A stretch of DNA of 64,000 bases from Neodiprion pinetum (GCF_021155775.2 NC_060235.2:14595193-14659192), one strand, 5' to 3'. Positions 34,057-44,786 are shown, counted from the stretch's first letter. The notes: generated from the letters alone by a model not told the origin. Numbers and translations are program-made.

Positions 34057-34932
34057 ATGGCTACATCCAAATCTTCTGCACCAATGGGCAACGTGAATAA
34101 AATGTATAAAACATTTACGAAGGCTTTGAAAAAGACTGAGAAAAATCTGCTGTTGTCGACAACGTATAGTCTAAATAATTCTTTTACTAAGAAAATAGTC
34201 ATCGGTCTCGGTCTACGGCTCGACGATCAGTTTGAACCGGTCATCAAACTCGTCAACAACTCCTCCGGAGGCGTGCGTCTGACACCAGCGGCCTGGTCGC
34301 GACTCGCAGATGAGTTGGACAATATCTCCGAATACCTTGACATAGAAGGATACACCGATGCCCAATGGTATTTTAACCGGATTGAGCTTGGTGGCTGCAA
34401 CGTCGAATTGTCAACAGCACACGGTGAGCGAGCCGTCAGATTTGAAATACCTACGGAATCCGAAGTCACCGAATCAGAAGATAAGGAATCAGACTGCCCA
34501 GACACGGCCACCCAGGATGAGAACTTTCAGTCACCCGCCAAACGCCAGAAAGTGTATCAACCCGCCATTGTAATGCAGAAATCCACATTCAACGGACTTA
34601 AAGCTATATTTGTGTGTGTCGACGAACGGCTACGAAGGCTTCAGCGTTTAGCCCATTCGGTAAACGAGTGCAAGAAATCATACGTCGCATACATAGCCGA
34701 GAAAGTGAATCTGACGCAGCTCAAGGAACCGAGTCTTCATCGCATCAGGCAAATAGCGGAGAAGGAATACGGCGCTGTCCTAGAACACATCGCGTCGTCA
34801 GCGAATCCTGCCTTTGCCGAGAATTACCTCAGTATTGTTCTCCTTGAAATTACCCGGCTGTTTCCATCATACCTCGCTGCTGAAATCAAGCAGGCCATCG
34901 AAACTGAGGACAAAGCCTTAGCCAGCCTCTGA
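34057..34932 (+). CDS. Right-arm Polinton protein with possible PC4-like domain (291 aa)
   Basis: Starts at ATG after a TATA/initiator pair, ends TGA at 34930-34932. Residues ~45-95 (KIVIGLGLRLDD, PVIKLVNNSSGGVRLTPAAW, LADELDNISEYL) have a strand-strand-helix pattern recalling PC4/ssDNA-binding coactivators; this is a weak call from pattern only. An acidic linker (~133-155) is followed by a basic patch AKRQK that could be a nuclear localisation signal. A helical C-terminal domain (~172-291) contains FNGLKAIFVCVDERLRRLQRL. It reads opposite to the capsid/replication block, as does the small gene after it, so the pair forms a separate transcription unit, possibly early. Confidence 0.75.
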   Translation: MATSKSSAPMGNVNKMYKTFTKALKKTEKNLLLSTTYSLNNSFTKKIVIGLGLRLDDQFEPVIKLVNNSSGGVRLTPAAWSRLADELDNISEYLDIEGYTDAQWYFNRIELGGCNVELSTAHGERAVRFEIPTESEVTESEDKESDCPDTATQDENFQSPAKRQKVYQPAIVMQKSTFNGLKAIFVCVDERLRRLQRLAHSVNECKKSYVAYIAEKVNLTQLKEPSLHRIRQIAEKEYGAVLEHIASSANPAFAENYLSIVLLEITRLFPSYLAAEIKQAIETEDKALASL

Positions 34933-34994
34933 ACAAACTATTTCGACACTACCATCATTAAGCATCGGGATAACCTCCTGTCCGCTATTGCGCA

Positions 34995-35231
34995 ATGAAG
35001 ACCAAGGGCACCGTACAACTCGAAATTAATCAAGAGGAAACATCAGACGTATGTGTTACCCTGAGAATTTTTTCGTGTGAAGAGACTCGGATCAACACGG
35101 CTACACCCCGCCAAGCGAACGCAGATGCTGTAGATGAACCATCGTACGTGCCCGAAGAACAGCCTTATCCATGGGTGGTACTGTCTATACTCGTGATTGC
35201 TATAATTATTATAAGTATAGTGGTGATGTGA
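34995..35231 (+). CDS. Small tail-anchored membrane protein (78 aa)
   Basis: ATG at 34995, 62 bases after the previous stop. The N-terminal ~55 residues are hydrophilic and acidic; the C-terminus is a single hydrophobic helix (WVVLSILVIAIIIISIVVM) with almost nothing after it, the layout of a tail-anchored protein. Role unknown; it may sit in host or virion membranes. Last gene before the right terminal repeat. Confidence 0.6.
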   Translation: MKTKGTVQLEINQEETSDVCVTLRIFSCEETRINTATPRQANADAVDEPSYVPEEQPYPWVVLSILVIAIIIISIVVM

Positions 35232-35249
35232 GGCGCTGTAACTATAACA

Positions 35250-35255
35250 AATAAA
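35250..35255 (+). terminator. Poly(A) signal AATAAA of the + strand Polinton genes
   Basis: AATAAA 19 bases after the stop of the 78-aa gene and just inside the right terminal repeat. Confidence 0.55.
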
Positions 35256-35290
35256 AACATCCTGCTCCAACAACAAGCAAACAAATAGTG

Positions 35291-36295
35291 ATAACCATGT
35301 ACGTATTTGCACCTGTGTTAACCGAATAAACCTGCGAGGATGAGATTTGATTTTTCTACGCAATCCACCATTGAGTTCTGTTTCCTCACCCACCCACCCT
35401 GATCCTCGTACATCTAAGTATGCCTATAGTCTTGCATTAAGAAAGAGAGAGAGAGTGACCAGGTCTATATTTTCCAAGCGCACGCAAACCTTAGGATAAA
35501 CACTGACGGCTGGGTAAGGTCAGTGACACGAGCACCCGACACAGAGAGCAGGGATGGAGAAAGAACGAGAGCCGGGGTGGAGGACCTGTAACCCCAAACG
35601 TCCAAGTCGCAGAGTTCGCTTCGTGAACGGAGGTAGCGGGGCCAGATGGGTAGGTGGCCCCAGAATCGGCCGCACGGCCAGGGGCACCAGGGTAAGGGGA
35701 TCGTCCCATGGTCAGGGTGCACAGGCCCAGAGGCCATCCCGTAGAGTCCGGAATCTGATTCGCGGTCAACGGTACCCGGGGTAAGGGGTCCTCACACGAT
35801 ATTCACCACGTGGCGAGGGGGTCGCGGGCGAAGGGCTGACGAGCCGCGGAACTTCGAGGCGGAAAAACCGCTCCTTGGTAAGGGGTTGCGGGAAAGGGGT
35901 GGTCGTCCGGAGAAGCTTCTAGAATAAAATACCTCCTCGACGAGCGGCTGCGGGGGAAGGGGAAGGGGCCCCAAAATTTGCTCCTTGGCGAGGGACGGCG
36001 GGGGAAGGGGATGGCGTCCCAAAATTCGCTCCGCGGCGAGGGGCGGCGGGGGAAGGGGATGGCGTCCCAAAATTCGCTCCGCGGCGAGGGGCGGCGGGGG
36101 AAGGGGATGGCGTCCCAAAGTCACTACTCGGCGAGGGGCGGCGGGGGAAGGGGAAGGCGTCCCAAAGTCACTCCTAGGCGAGGGGCGGCGGGGGAAGGGG
36201 AAGGCGCCCCAAAGTCACTCCTAGGCGAGGGGCTGGCGCCGGAGAGGGGTGCGAGGGGGGTTTGTTGTGACGCCCCAAAGTGCCCCTATACTACT
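35291..36295 (-). repeat. Right terminal inverted repeat of the Polinton
   Basis: Reverse complement of 17658-18660, ending CCCCTATACTACT; contains the same ~50 bp GC-rich tandem units (about 35960-36230). Confidence 0.93.
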
Positions 36296-36301
36296 TATAG
36301 T
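36296..36301. repeat. Polinton target-site duplication, right (TATAGT)
   Basis: Identical to 17652-17657; followed by the end of the Copia LTR (to 36314). Confidence 0.93.
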
Positions 36302-36314
36302 ACATACATCAACA

Positions 36315-36640
36315 TAAATGTAAGTATATTTTGGGCTAATTGTAAACTAAGGGTATAAGATCGTATTTACAATCATTTTAATGCGGTAGTGTACACAAGC
36401 ATATATTTTACTCATGTCTGTGTGGTAACGCAACAGCATATCTTGGTAGGAATATGGTAGTTTCATATTTGTAATGAGGTTTTCGTAAGGTTTTAAGTAC
36501 TGGTGGGTTTGAAGAAAGTGAAGGAATTGCAATTAAGGATGAATTTGTGGTTTCATTGTGGTAGGTTTTTTCTACACTGGCCCTGTAATGATATACATAT
36601 TCTACTGAGTTTGCTATTGAAAAGGTAAGTGTGGGATTTT
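36315..36640 (-). mobile_element. 3' LTR of Gypsy copy A, last part
   Basis: Continues the LTR left at 12967, matching copy B from 53587 (TGAATGTAAGTATATT). The inner boundary is approximate; copy A lacks about 60 bases here that copy B keeps between two GTTTGC repeats. Confidence 0.65.
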
Positions 36641-37480
36641 ACAATGTAAGTGCCATTTTCAGTTTATTGAGATGGACTATTTTAGTTTTGTTTAGCGTGA
36701 GGTATATTTCGGCGTTAACGTCATCTATTATGCGTTTGATTACATACGGGCCTTTCTGATGATCTCGGAATTTTGACCTTGTTTCGTTCAATAGGTAGAC
36801 AGTTTGTCCTACTTCAAACCGTTGTGGGTAATCGTTGTGTCGTAGTGTTCTTTACTTGTCTGTTTAGCTTGTTTCAGGTTCAACGCGGCGCGTTTACGAA
36901 CGTCTGTGAGATTTGCTATTAGATCGAGGAAAAATGTATCGTATGTATGCGTGGATGTGTTGCCTAGTATCGTATCTGTCGGTAGTTAAGCTTCCGAGCC
37001 GTAGATTAACTGGTGAGGTGAATAATGCGTACTGTCGTGTTTCGCTGTATAATAGCAGAAAATGGTGAAACGTATGAATTTATCCCAATCTTTACCTGCG
37101 TTGGTATAATGTTTGATGTATTCGGTAATTACTAGGTGACTTCTTTCTAATGAGCCGTATGATTGCGGTCTGTCGGCAGTTGTTCGTAGTTGTTTAATTT
37201 TTGAAAAACCTGCATATTTTTTGATCCTGACTAGTTTTTTCCTCTGGCAACTGCCGCAAGATCTCATGATATTTTGCATTTGCTTTTTCATATTTGGATA
37301 AAAATATTTTTCTCTTATTTTATTGATAATTTTTGTAACGCCTTGGTGTCCTACAATCAGTGACTCGTGGTACTCTTTGATCATATCTTCGCGTAATCGT
37401 TCGTCTGGTATAATTGTAGTATTTCTACAAAGTGTGACTCGAATGTCTGAATCCGCAAAAATGTCATGAATAAGTTGTTT
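36640..37480 (-). pseudogene. Gypsy copy A integrase, core deleted
   Basis: The best segment (36986-37384) encodes the HHCC zinc-binding domain (HxxxxGHQGVTK, CGSCQRKK) and then jumps to the end of the core (RPQSYGSLERS) and the region after it. The central DD part, present in copy B, is missing. The C-terminal tail continues with stops towards 36640. Not functional. Confidence 0.75.
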
Positions 37481-37489
37481 GAAGATAGA

Positions 37490-38620
37490 TCATAGAATAT
37501 CATCTACTCCTGGTCCTGACATGGGGAAAGAAATGGATGGAATGTCTAGTCCGGAAAAGATAATCCTCAAGTGAACTAACGCGTAGAAAATGTCGGCAAG
37601 TCTGCCCGGGTCTGATTGGCGTGGTTTCACTACGAAAGTAAAGATGTATTTATTGTTTTTCAACCGAGTTTCAATTACATCAGATATTTCTGAATTCTGG
37701 TTTTGAAAGGATTCCATGCTTATCAGATTTCCGTCTATTAACTGTTTTTATAGTCCTTCTGTCCAACGACAATTAGCTGATACGAAATGAGAGTAATTGT
37801 CGCACAAGATGAAAAGTCCGTCATTAGTTTCGGTTACGTTAGATGTTGGTAATATGTCATTTTGATTTTGTATGAAGTAATCTAAGCAACAAAAGTTATC
37901 ATTGTCAATATGGGGGCGGTCCGGATTTTGCTCTTCGGGATTGTCGCGACGTTGTGAGCATGAGGGTGGTAGCGTTGCCACAGGTACAATGGAGGCATCG
38001 CTTTCCGTGTCTTCAACAGCTAACTCCGGATCATGTGTCACAGAGTCACTCTCCGAGATATCAGTTAGGTAGCGCGAGGGAGCAGAAACCGAAGCATGTC
38101 TTGGAGCTGACCTAGTGCCGCTCCGACGCGTCGGCCGACGATTTAGAGGGAAAGGAGGGATTCTGGGTATTAATGCTTCTGCTTCAGATTCAGAAGATGT
38201 CGAGTCATAACTCGGGTTTTGACAATCACAAATGGTGATCGTTATGTCGGAGTCTTTAAATATGTAATGGATCATCCGGTTAACAAGGTTCCAGTCCAAT
38301 TTATCTAAGCCGCAGCCTAGTCTTGGAATCGAGAGCGATTTGACTTTGTCTTGTTCTAAGCAATTCTTTGGGTTGACTAGGGCGTTAAACAGTATTTCTT
38401 CAGATGGTTTTTGGTAGTGGTACTTTTTGGTTACTAGATTGAGAATGAGGCTATCACCATGTGGCAGTGTCAATACGTTCGTTACTTCATGGTCTAGCTG
38501 TTGTAGTTGATCTCAGGTGATTATTTGTCTATTGATTAGTTGTCCCGCGACTCCTCGTGATTTCTTGCAGGCTGCCGAGATGCAGTGGGCAAGGTTATCT
38601 TATCTGTCGGGGAGATCAGC
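37490..38620 (-). pseudogene. Gypsy copy A tandem macrodomains (TARG1/OARD1-like plus second)
   Basis: In the element sense: a first macrodomain (about 38620 to 38230) with LAHCIS, SRGVAGQL, NLVTKK (lysine at the TARG1 catalytic position), SIPRLGCGLDKLDW (aspartate at the other catalytic position) and DITITIC. Then a serine/acid-rich linker. A second, more diverged macro-like part (about 37860 to 37490) has FVSANCRW, YIFTFVVKPRQ, IFYALVHLR and a GPGVDDI end. Stops near 38515 and 37746 break the frame. Macrodomains of this class remove ADP-ribose from glutamate. Lies between RNase H and integrase; the same order recurs in copy B. Confidence 0.75.
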
Positions 38621-39605
38621 GCGTATTTCTTGAATAAATTTACTTTGCGTTAATGGTACACAGTTCAGGTCTGTTACGAATTCCGTGAATCGAGGGGCGG
38701 AATTTCGTCTTTTGCTGGTAGTGACTTCGGACGTCGGTTGATTCAGTGTGTCGGACTGTTTTTCACGTATTTCAATACTACGACCCTGGGGTTTACCAGA
38801 GTTTTGGTTTAATTTAGACGAGGTGAGTGGTTGAACTCGTTCCATAGTTTGCTTGATCGTTTTATCGCTTACGATCGGTGGCTCCGTTGCGCTGTTATTG
38901 TCAGTCATACTGGCACTTGAGTCAGAGGTAACAGCAGAAGTCGAGGTGTCTTGCAGTGCTTTGGTTCGTTTTCGTGGGAAAGGGCTGGTGGATTCGTGTG
39001 CAGATCCACGCGCTCGTATTGGGTGCTGGTCTATATGTTTCATTCAATTGTGAGCGCCAGTAGATGAAGAAAGCGTATCCGGTTCGCGAGCACATGTTAG
39101 GTGTTGATGAGCTATTTTGGTGCGTTTGTGAACACTGGTAGACAAAGATAGCGTATTCGGTTCGCGAGCACGGGTTGGGTATTGGTGAGCTACTTTGGCG
39201 CGTTTGTGGGCATCAGTAGATGAACATTCTTCATCGGGTCGTCGCCGTTTTGAGGTGATAGGTAGAATTCGGGAGGAGTCGAAAGGTGGATTTCTGGAAA
39301 GTGCGTCTGCGTTGGAGTTCGCTATACCTTTTCCATGTTTTGTGACGCACAAATATTCTTCCAACTTCAGTCTCGAGTGCATCAAACGAGAAGTCGGGTC
39401 TCGTACGTTTTTGATCCACTTCAGTGGTTCGTTGTCTGTTACCAGGGTGAAGGTTCTATCGTAAAGGTGAGGGCAAAAATGTTTGACATCATAAACGACT
39501 ACTGAGAATTCTTTTTCGGACACCAAGTAATTGATTTCAGCCTTTTGTAACACCCTAGATGCATACGCGATTGGTGAATCTTCGCCACCTTTGTCTTGAC
39601 TAACT
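38621..39605 (-). pseudogene. Gypsy copy A RNase H end and repeat linker
   Basis: From 39605 downward: RNase H (IAYASRVLQKAEINY, FTLVTDNEPLKWI, NSNADALSRNP), then a low-complexity linker with about three ~29-residue repeats (AHKRAK / HQHxTRAREPDTLS), then a Ser/Thr-rich stretch leading to the macrodomain. RT is absent: the Tigger element starts at 39606. One stop separates the repeats at 39044. Confidence 0.8.
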
Positions 39606-40516
39606 AGGAAACGTTTTCAGGTGTCCCCCTCCGATTTTGATGAAACTCTGGTGCGGTATAATGGGTCAAAATCGATGACATACGTATTTTTTTTTCATCG
39701 GCCTAAACTCATTTTGAAGGGGTGAAACACCCCTCCAAAGTTGACCACCTCCCAAGATGATTTTTCTGGTTTGCATACAAGGAGGGGATTGTGATAACTG
39801 ATAATGATAGTAATAAATACCTTGTCAAAAGTGATGAAAAAAACACTTCGAATATTCTCAAGAACTCCACATTTTAGGGGTTAACTTGTATATACAAAGT
39901 TCATTGTTTACATTAGAAACAAGATGTTCATCAGATCTCAATGAATCCAACAGCACTGTGAAGAGTATGCAAGAATACAGAATACGTGCTTTCGATTTTT
40001 TCCCAAAAACTGAATTCTTATCGACTTTTTTCCCAATATTGCGGATTATGTCTAGTATTTAGCCATGAATCATTGAATAACATTGTTCGAGGCTCGCATT
40101 CATTCTGGCATAGCTCTCTTATCATTTTACTGTTTTATCATTTTTTTTCAAGAAACGTAAATATTTTTCATTTCAAGCAGACTATCAACTACTCGAAAAT
40201 TCGATGTGTGTCATATGTAAACAAGTCATATCTCCACTTGAATTAATTCTATGGCACAGATATTTAAGGGGTAAGGGCTGGGAAAAAGATAAACAAAAAA
40301 AAGTAGTGATTAATAGCCATTTTAGCTTGAAAAAGTGAATGAAGAATTTTTTTTTGTTACTCTGATTCATACACTAAATACACCTGTGAATAGTTTTGTA
40401 AATAAATTACGTTTTTATATAATACAAAATTGTTGAATATGCACATGATTCTACTTCGTCTACCGTGGCCACACCCTTTAAACAAAAACAAGTTCCAAGT
40501 TTATCTATAAATCGCT

Positions 40517-42047
40517 TTATGGATGATAGTCGGTACAATAATGATATTCATCAAAAAAATTCTGTAGGCTAAGTGATTTTTTACAGCAAGAACATCTGAT
40601 TACTGCGACATTCGTGCAACCTTCGATTTCACAATTCGGATGAGATGACTGTTTAAATGCAAAATCGACGGGGTTAACAAATTCATCAGGTTTCTTTGCA
40701 ATGAACCCGCGTTTATGCCACGCATAACGAAACAAATTGTGATATCGCGGCGATGACAGTTGGTTGTGAACTCAAGACTGTAATTTTATTATATTATTCC
40801 TTAAATGTAAATTTAAATCATAATCAAGAAGAACTACGGTGTCTGAAAAATGACGAATATAATTTTTCCATATACGGAAGCCGAAAACATCGAGAGGTTG
40901 AATTCTTCCAGTGGTTCCTTTCGGTATCAATAAAGTTGTCAACTTTTTGTCTGGGGGTGTTGTCTCTTGCACAACTCCAGAACAATGCCCACTCCAAGAA
41001 TCAATTAGAAGTAGACTCTTTAGTCCCACTTTTGGGATAAACACTTCTTCTAACCACATCTTGAAATGCTCTGTAATGCATCATTGTGATTAATACCGTT
41101 TGAATATATGCAGCGCGAAACAAGAATTATCATACCTGAAGTAAGTTTTCCTGATTTGGAAGCTCTGATGAAAACATTTGGCGGTCTGAATAAATGTTGT
41201 TCAACTATAGGTCCGAACGTTCCGGATGGTTCTTTTAAAACTATTAATAAAGGAGATAATAATTTTCCGTCCGCTGAAATTGTAGGCTGTATAGTATAAC
41301 TGTGCGTTGTTGAAGTTACTGATTGTACTATGCACGACACTTGTTTAGTTCCTTCTTCCGTAAACGTTCGTCCAGAATGAATCTCTATTTGGAAACCACT
41401 CTGATCAGAATTATATATATTTTGTAATCCATATTTGGAAATAAAAGGTTCAACTCTTTCAAAAGTTCTTCAGCACTCACGTGTAAATATTCACTATTTT
41501 CCACTGATTTTCGCGTGATGAATTTATTGATTTTTCTGCTAGTAATGCGATGGACCTTCTTGAAGTGAAGTAACCACGTTGGCGATGCTCTAAATCGAAA
41601 ATCCTTATGACTGATAAGTCCTTGGGCCTCTAAAGCCCATCTTCGCAGATCCGTATCATGAACAATCAAGCCTGCGTCAATGGCATTTTTCATATTCTGC
41701 AATGTATACTCTGATATGCGAGCCAATTTTTCCATGTATGTCCCTCCCTGGTTGATTTGGTGTGCCCAACGACGCAATTGTCGTACTGATTTGGTTTTTT
41801 TATACCTATGACGAACCGTATGAATTGAGCAATTTTTTTTTGTCTTTGCACTTCTCCAATATTCAACAGGTCTTCTTTTATAGACGAAACTTGAAAGTTT
41901 GTCATCTTCGGAACAGCTATCTTCAGGTCCTTCGGAAGGCACCTGAAAATCTGCATCTTCCATTGCGAACGTTTCAAGATTTTTGTAGGGCTCTTCAAAG
42001 TCAAGAGAATTTTCCTCAATCATTTCCACACTATTATATTCTGTCAT
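40517..42047 (-). pseudogene. Tigger/pogo-type transposase, frameshifted
   Basis: Four segments in order on the minus strand. 41385-42047: N-terminus with a CENP-B/HTH DNA-binding region (RRWALEAQGLISHKDFRF, SPTWLLHFKKVHRI). About 41430 to 41050: start of the DDE core (NSDQSGF, TISADGKLLSPLLIVL). 40772-41059: LLIDSWSGHC and PKGTTGRIQPLDV, with the second and third acidic residues. 40517-40735: C-terminal Cys-rich tail (CTNVAVIRCSCCKKSL). A frameshift near 41430 and further breaks near 41050 and 40770 make it a pseudogene. Confidence 0.85.
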
Positions 42048-42954
42048 GCTTTGTAATAAAATGTTTTCGAAGTTCGATACTATTCAACGTTCATCATTTG
42101 TTAACGGGGACCCGGGTATATTCATTACTTCAAATGCTGCCCACAGAAGTTTGATAACGTTTATTGGATTCACTTTCATTGTCAACGTGAGAAGAAATTC
42201 AATAACTGCTTGAAGTTCTGTTATTAACGTATTAACAAGCACTAAACGGTCTCACGACTTTTCATATTGAAAATATCCGAAAAATACGTGTTATCGTTAA
42301 AAAAAAATATCTATGCCAAAGAATTAATTCAAGTAGAGATATGACTTGTTTACATATGACACACATCGAATTTTCGAGTAGTTGATAGTCTGCTTGAAAT
42401 GAAAAATATTTACGTTTCTTGAAAAAAAATGATAAAACAGTAAAATGGTAAGAGAGCGATGCCAGAATAAATGCGAGCCTCAAACAATGTTATTTGATGA
42501 TTCATGGCTAAATACTAGACATAATCCGCAATATTGGGAAAAAAGTCGATAAGAATTCAGTTTTTGGGAAAAAATCGAAAGCACGTATTCTGTATTCTTG
42601 CATGCTCTTCAAGTGCTGTTGGATTCATTGAGCTCTGATGAACCTCTTGTTTCTGATGTAAAAAATGAACCTTGTACATACAAGTTAACCCCTAAAATAA
42701 AGAGTTCTTGAGAATATTCGAAGTGTGTTTTTCATCACTTTTGACAAGGTATTTATTACTATCATTATTAGTTCTCAAAATCCCCTCCTTGTATGCAAAA
42801 CAGAAAAATCATCTTGGAAGGCAGTTAACTTTGGAGTGGTGTTTCACCCGTTTAAAATGAGTTTGGGCCGATAAAAAAAAATACGTATGTCATCGATTTT
42901 GACCCTCTACAACATACCAGAGTTTCATCGAAATCGGAGGGAGACACCTGAAAA

Positions 42955-43339
42955 GGGGCCGTCCATTAATCACGTGATCTTATTTAAGCATTTTTCAACC
43001 CCCCCCTCCCCCTTGGTGATACGTGGTGAGGTTTAAGACTACCCCCCACCCCCCACCCAACATCACGTGAATTTTTAGTATCTAACAAAAATCTAAAATT
43101 TCTCAGAATATCTTAGAATATTATCCTAAGTACAGATATAAAATACAATCTTATCTTATTCTGATATTAAGGACCATGATAAAAATGTCTAGATAGAAAG
43201 GTTAATAATGACAAATGAATACACGTGATATCTTATTACACTACCCCCCCCCCCCCCCCCTTGTGACATTTCGTGATTTTTGTCAACCCCCCCCCCCCCC
43301 CCCCCCCTTTCAAGCCTCACGTGATTAATGGACGGCCCC
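42955..43339. mobile_element. 385-bp MITE with GGGGCCGTCC ends
   Basis: Perfect ends GGGGCCGTCCATTAATCACG and its reverse complement; the interior has C/G tracts and no gene. A 3-bp AAA duplication (42952-42954 and 43340-43342) restores the right end of the Tigger element exactly when removed. A 3-bp duplication and G-rich ends fit PIF/Harbinger, but the family is uncertain. Confidence 0.8.
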
Positions 43340-43350
43340 AAACGTTTCCT

Positions 43351-43809
43351 TGTCAGATAAAAACCATTGACATCGCTATGCCTTCTCATGCTGAGGTATG
43401 CTCTGATATCATCTGCTTTTCACTGGCCACATCGTCGAAAATCGTAACAGAGTTGGGACGAGCATCTTCAGGTTCCACAACCTCATCGTTCTCACGAAAC
43501 GGGAAATAACTCACACCCTGCACGGGTTCTAGTAACTTTTCCAAAAATTGACACTTTGGCTGGATGAGAGATTTCGAATAGACGTAGACATTTTCGAGTC
43601 GCAAACCATTGCCGTGGGTGATAGGTGTGAGAAAAGCGTTTGTTTTACCACAATTGGATCGACCGCGAAAAATTGCTGTCACTGTATTTGGCAGCAAATT
43701 TCCATGTCGTTTTTCTATCTTCCTCTTTCCACGCCGAACAATTTATCGAAATCACCATTTTATCGAAATTCGCGGCAGGTAGTTTATCGGGCTGATCTTG
43801 GAATCTCAT
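43351..43809 (-). pseudogene. Second viral element: packaging ATPase fragment
   Basis: N-terminal part of an FtsK/HerA-type ATPase, different from the Polinton copy. Walker A is GRSNCGKTNAF and Walker B VTIFDDVAS. The presumed start is ATG 43807-43809, but the frame shifts near 43730 before LLPNTV and again near 43425. The end is lost at the Tigger boundary (43350). Reads divergently from the PLA2-to-capsid cluster. Non-functional. Confidence 0.75.
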
Positions 43810-43896
43810 GATGCTTGGTTAACATGACAGCGAGAACTCAGATGACGGTATATAAATTTATCCTTTTATAGAAGTCTCGTTAGGTGTCGCCCAACC

Positions 43897-44786
43897 ATGA
43901 GGACGTGCACACAAAAAAAAAAAAACGCGGTGGTGGTTTGTTAAATGAAATCATCAATCGTCTTCCGGTTGGATTGCACGTGCCGGGGTATCAGTACTGT
44001 GGACCTGAAACGAAATTAACCAAGAGGTTGGCTCGTGGCCATTTGGGGATCAATCCGCTTGATGCTGCGTGTAAAGACCACGACAATGCATACGTGAAGA
44101 ATCGGGATATCGCAGCGAGAAATCTTGCCGACAAAGTGCTCGCTGGGAAGGCGTGGAATCGCGTCTTGGCCAAGGACGCTGGTGTGGGTGAAAAGGTGGT
44201 AGCCTGGGGGGTCACTTACGCCATGAAAGCTGAATGTAAACTCGGAATGGGCTTAGCTGTGACGCGGTCGAAACTTGGAGTGGCTGTGAATCAGAAATCC
44301 ACAACAGGCGGGAAAAGTAAACAGCGGAAGAGAACAATGAATCTTAAATCCATCGTCACAGCAGCAAAGGCCGCCATGCGACCGGGTTATGAAGCCGTCG
44401 AGTCGGCGTTAGCGGGTGCTTGTGCGGCCGCACGTGGGACTGGGAAGAATGTTCGTGTGCCTCGTGTTATACCTGTGCCTCATAAAATTGCCGGTATCCT
44501 GCCGCTTCTCATTTCAATGCTGGCCGGTCTAAGAGCTACTGGGGTTCTAGCGGTTGGTGCTGCGGGTAAAGCTAAAGCTGTCAACGAAGTTAGGGTAAAC
44601 AAACTTCGGTTGAACGAAACCAAACGGCACAATACAACAATGGAGGCGATTGCGTTAGGCAAGGGGTTATACCTGAGCCCCTACCGCAGTGGCATGGGTC
44701 CGTATTTACGACCGGCAAAAAGTTGGCAGAGCTACTACTCCGGGCTCTCACCAACATTGATTTACGCAACTATACTGAAAATATGA
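43897..44786 (+). pseudogene. Second viral element: parvovirus-type phospholipase A2 protein
   Basis: About 300 residues. The PLA2 domain (residues ~27-65) shows the calcium loop YQYCGPETKL and the catalytic LDAACKDHDNAY with the His-Asp pair. A Lys/Arg-rich middle (GGKSKQRKR) and a hydrophobic alanine-rich segment (ILPLLISMLAGL) follow. In parvoviruses this activity breaches endosomal membranes during entry. The likely ATG (43897) is separated from the main frame by a 14-A run at 43912-43925, so a slippage indel is probable. A TATATAAA lies at 43849. The 3' end overlaps the protease gene. Confidence 0.75.

Larger units (their letters stand above)
17658..36295. mobile_element. Complete Polinton/Maverick virus-like element, 18,638 bp
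   Basis: Bounded by ~1 kb terminal inverted repeats starting 5'-AGTAGTATAGGGG and a perfect TATAGT duplication. Contains the defining set: protein-primed PolB, retrovirus-type integrase, adenain-like protease, packaging ATPase, double-jelly-roll major capsid protein and penton-like minor capsid protein, plus accessory genes. Ten minus-strand genes are tightly packed between 18727 and 30712. The right arm adds a spliced gene, a repeat array and two + strand genes. GC content is higher than in the surrounding DNA. Near-identical terminal repeats, an exact duplication and intact large frames argue for recent insertion. Only two small lesions are seen (stop at 24485, frameshift near 24890). Confidence 0.95.
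39606..43350 (-). mobile_element. Tigger/pogo-like DNA transposon with long TIRs
   Basis: The terminal inverted repeats start AGGAAACGTTTTCAGGTGTCC on the left; the matching right end is split by a MITE (42955-43339) and ends CGTTTCCT at 43350. Inner homology of the arms extends several hundred bases (39606 to about 40260 against about 42270 to 42954). No TA duplication is visible. The left flank is Gypsy RNase H and the right flank a viral ATPase gene. Confidence 0.75.
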
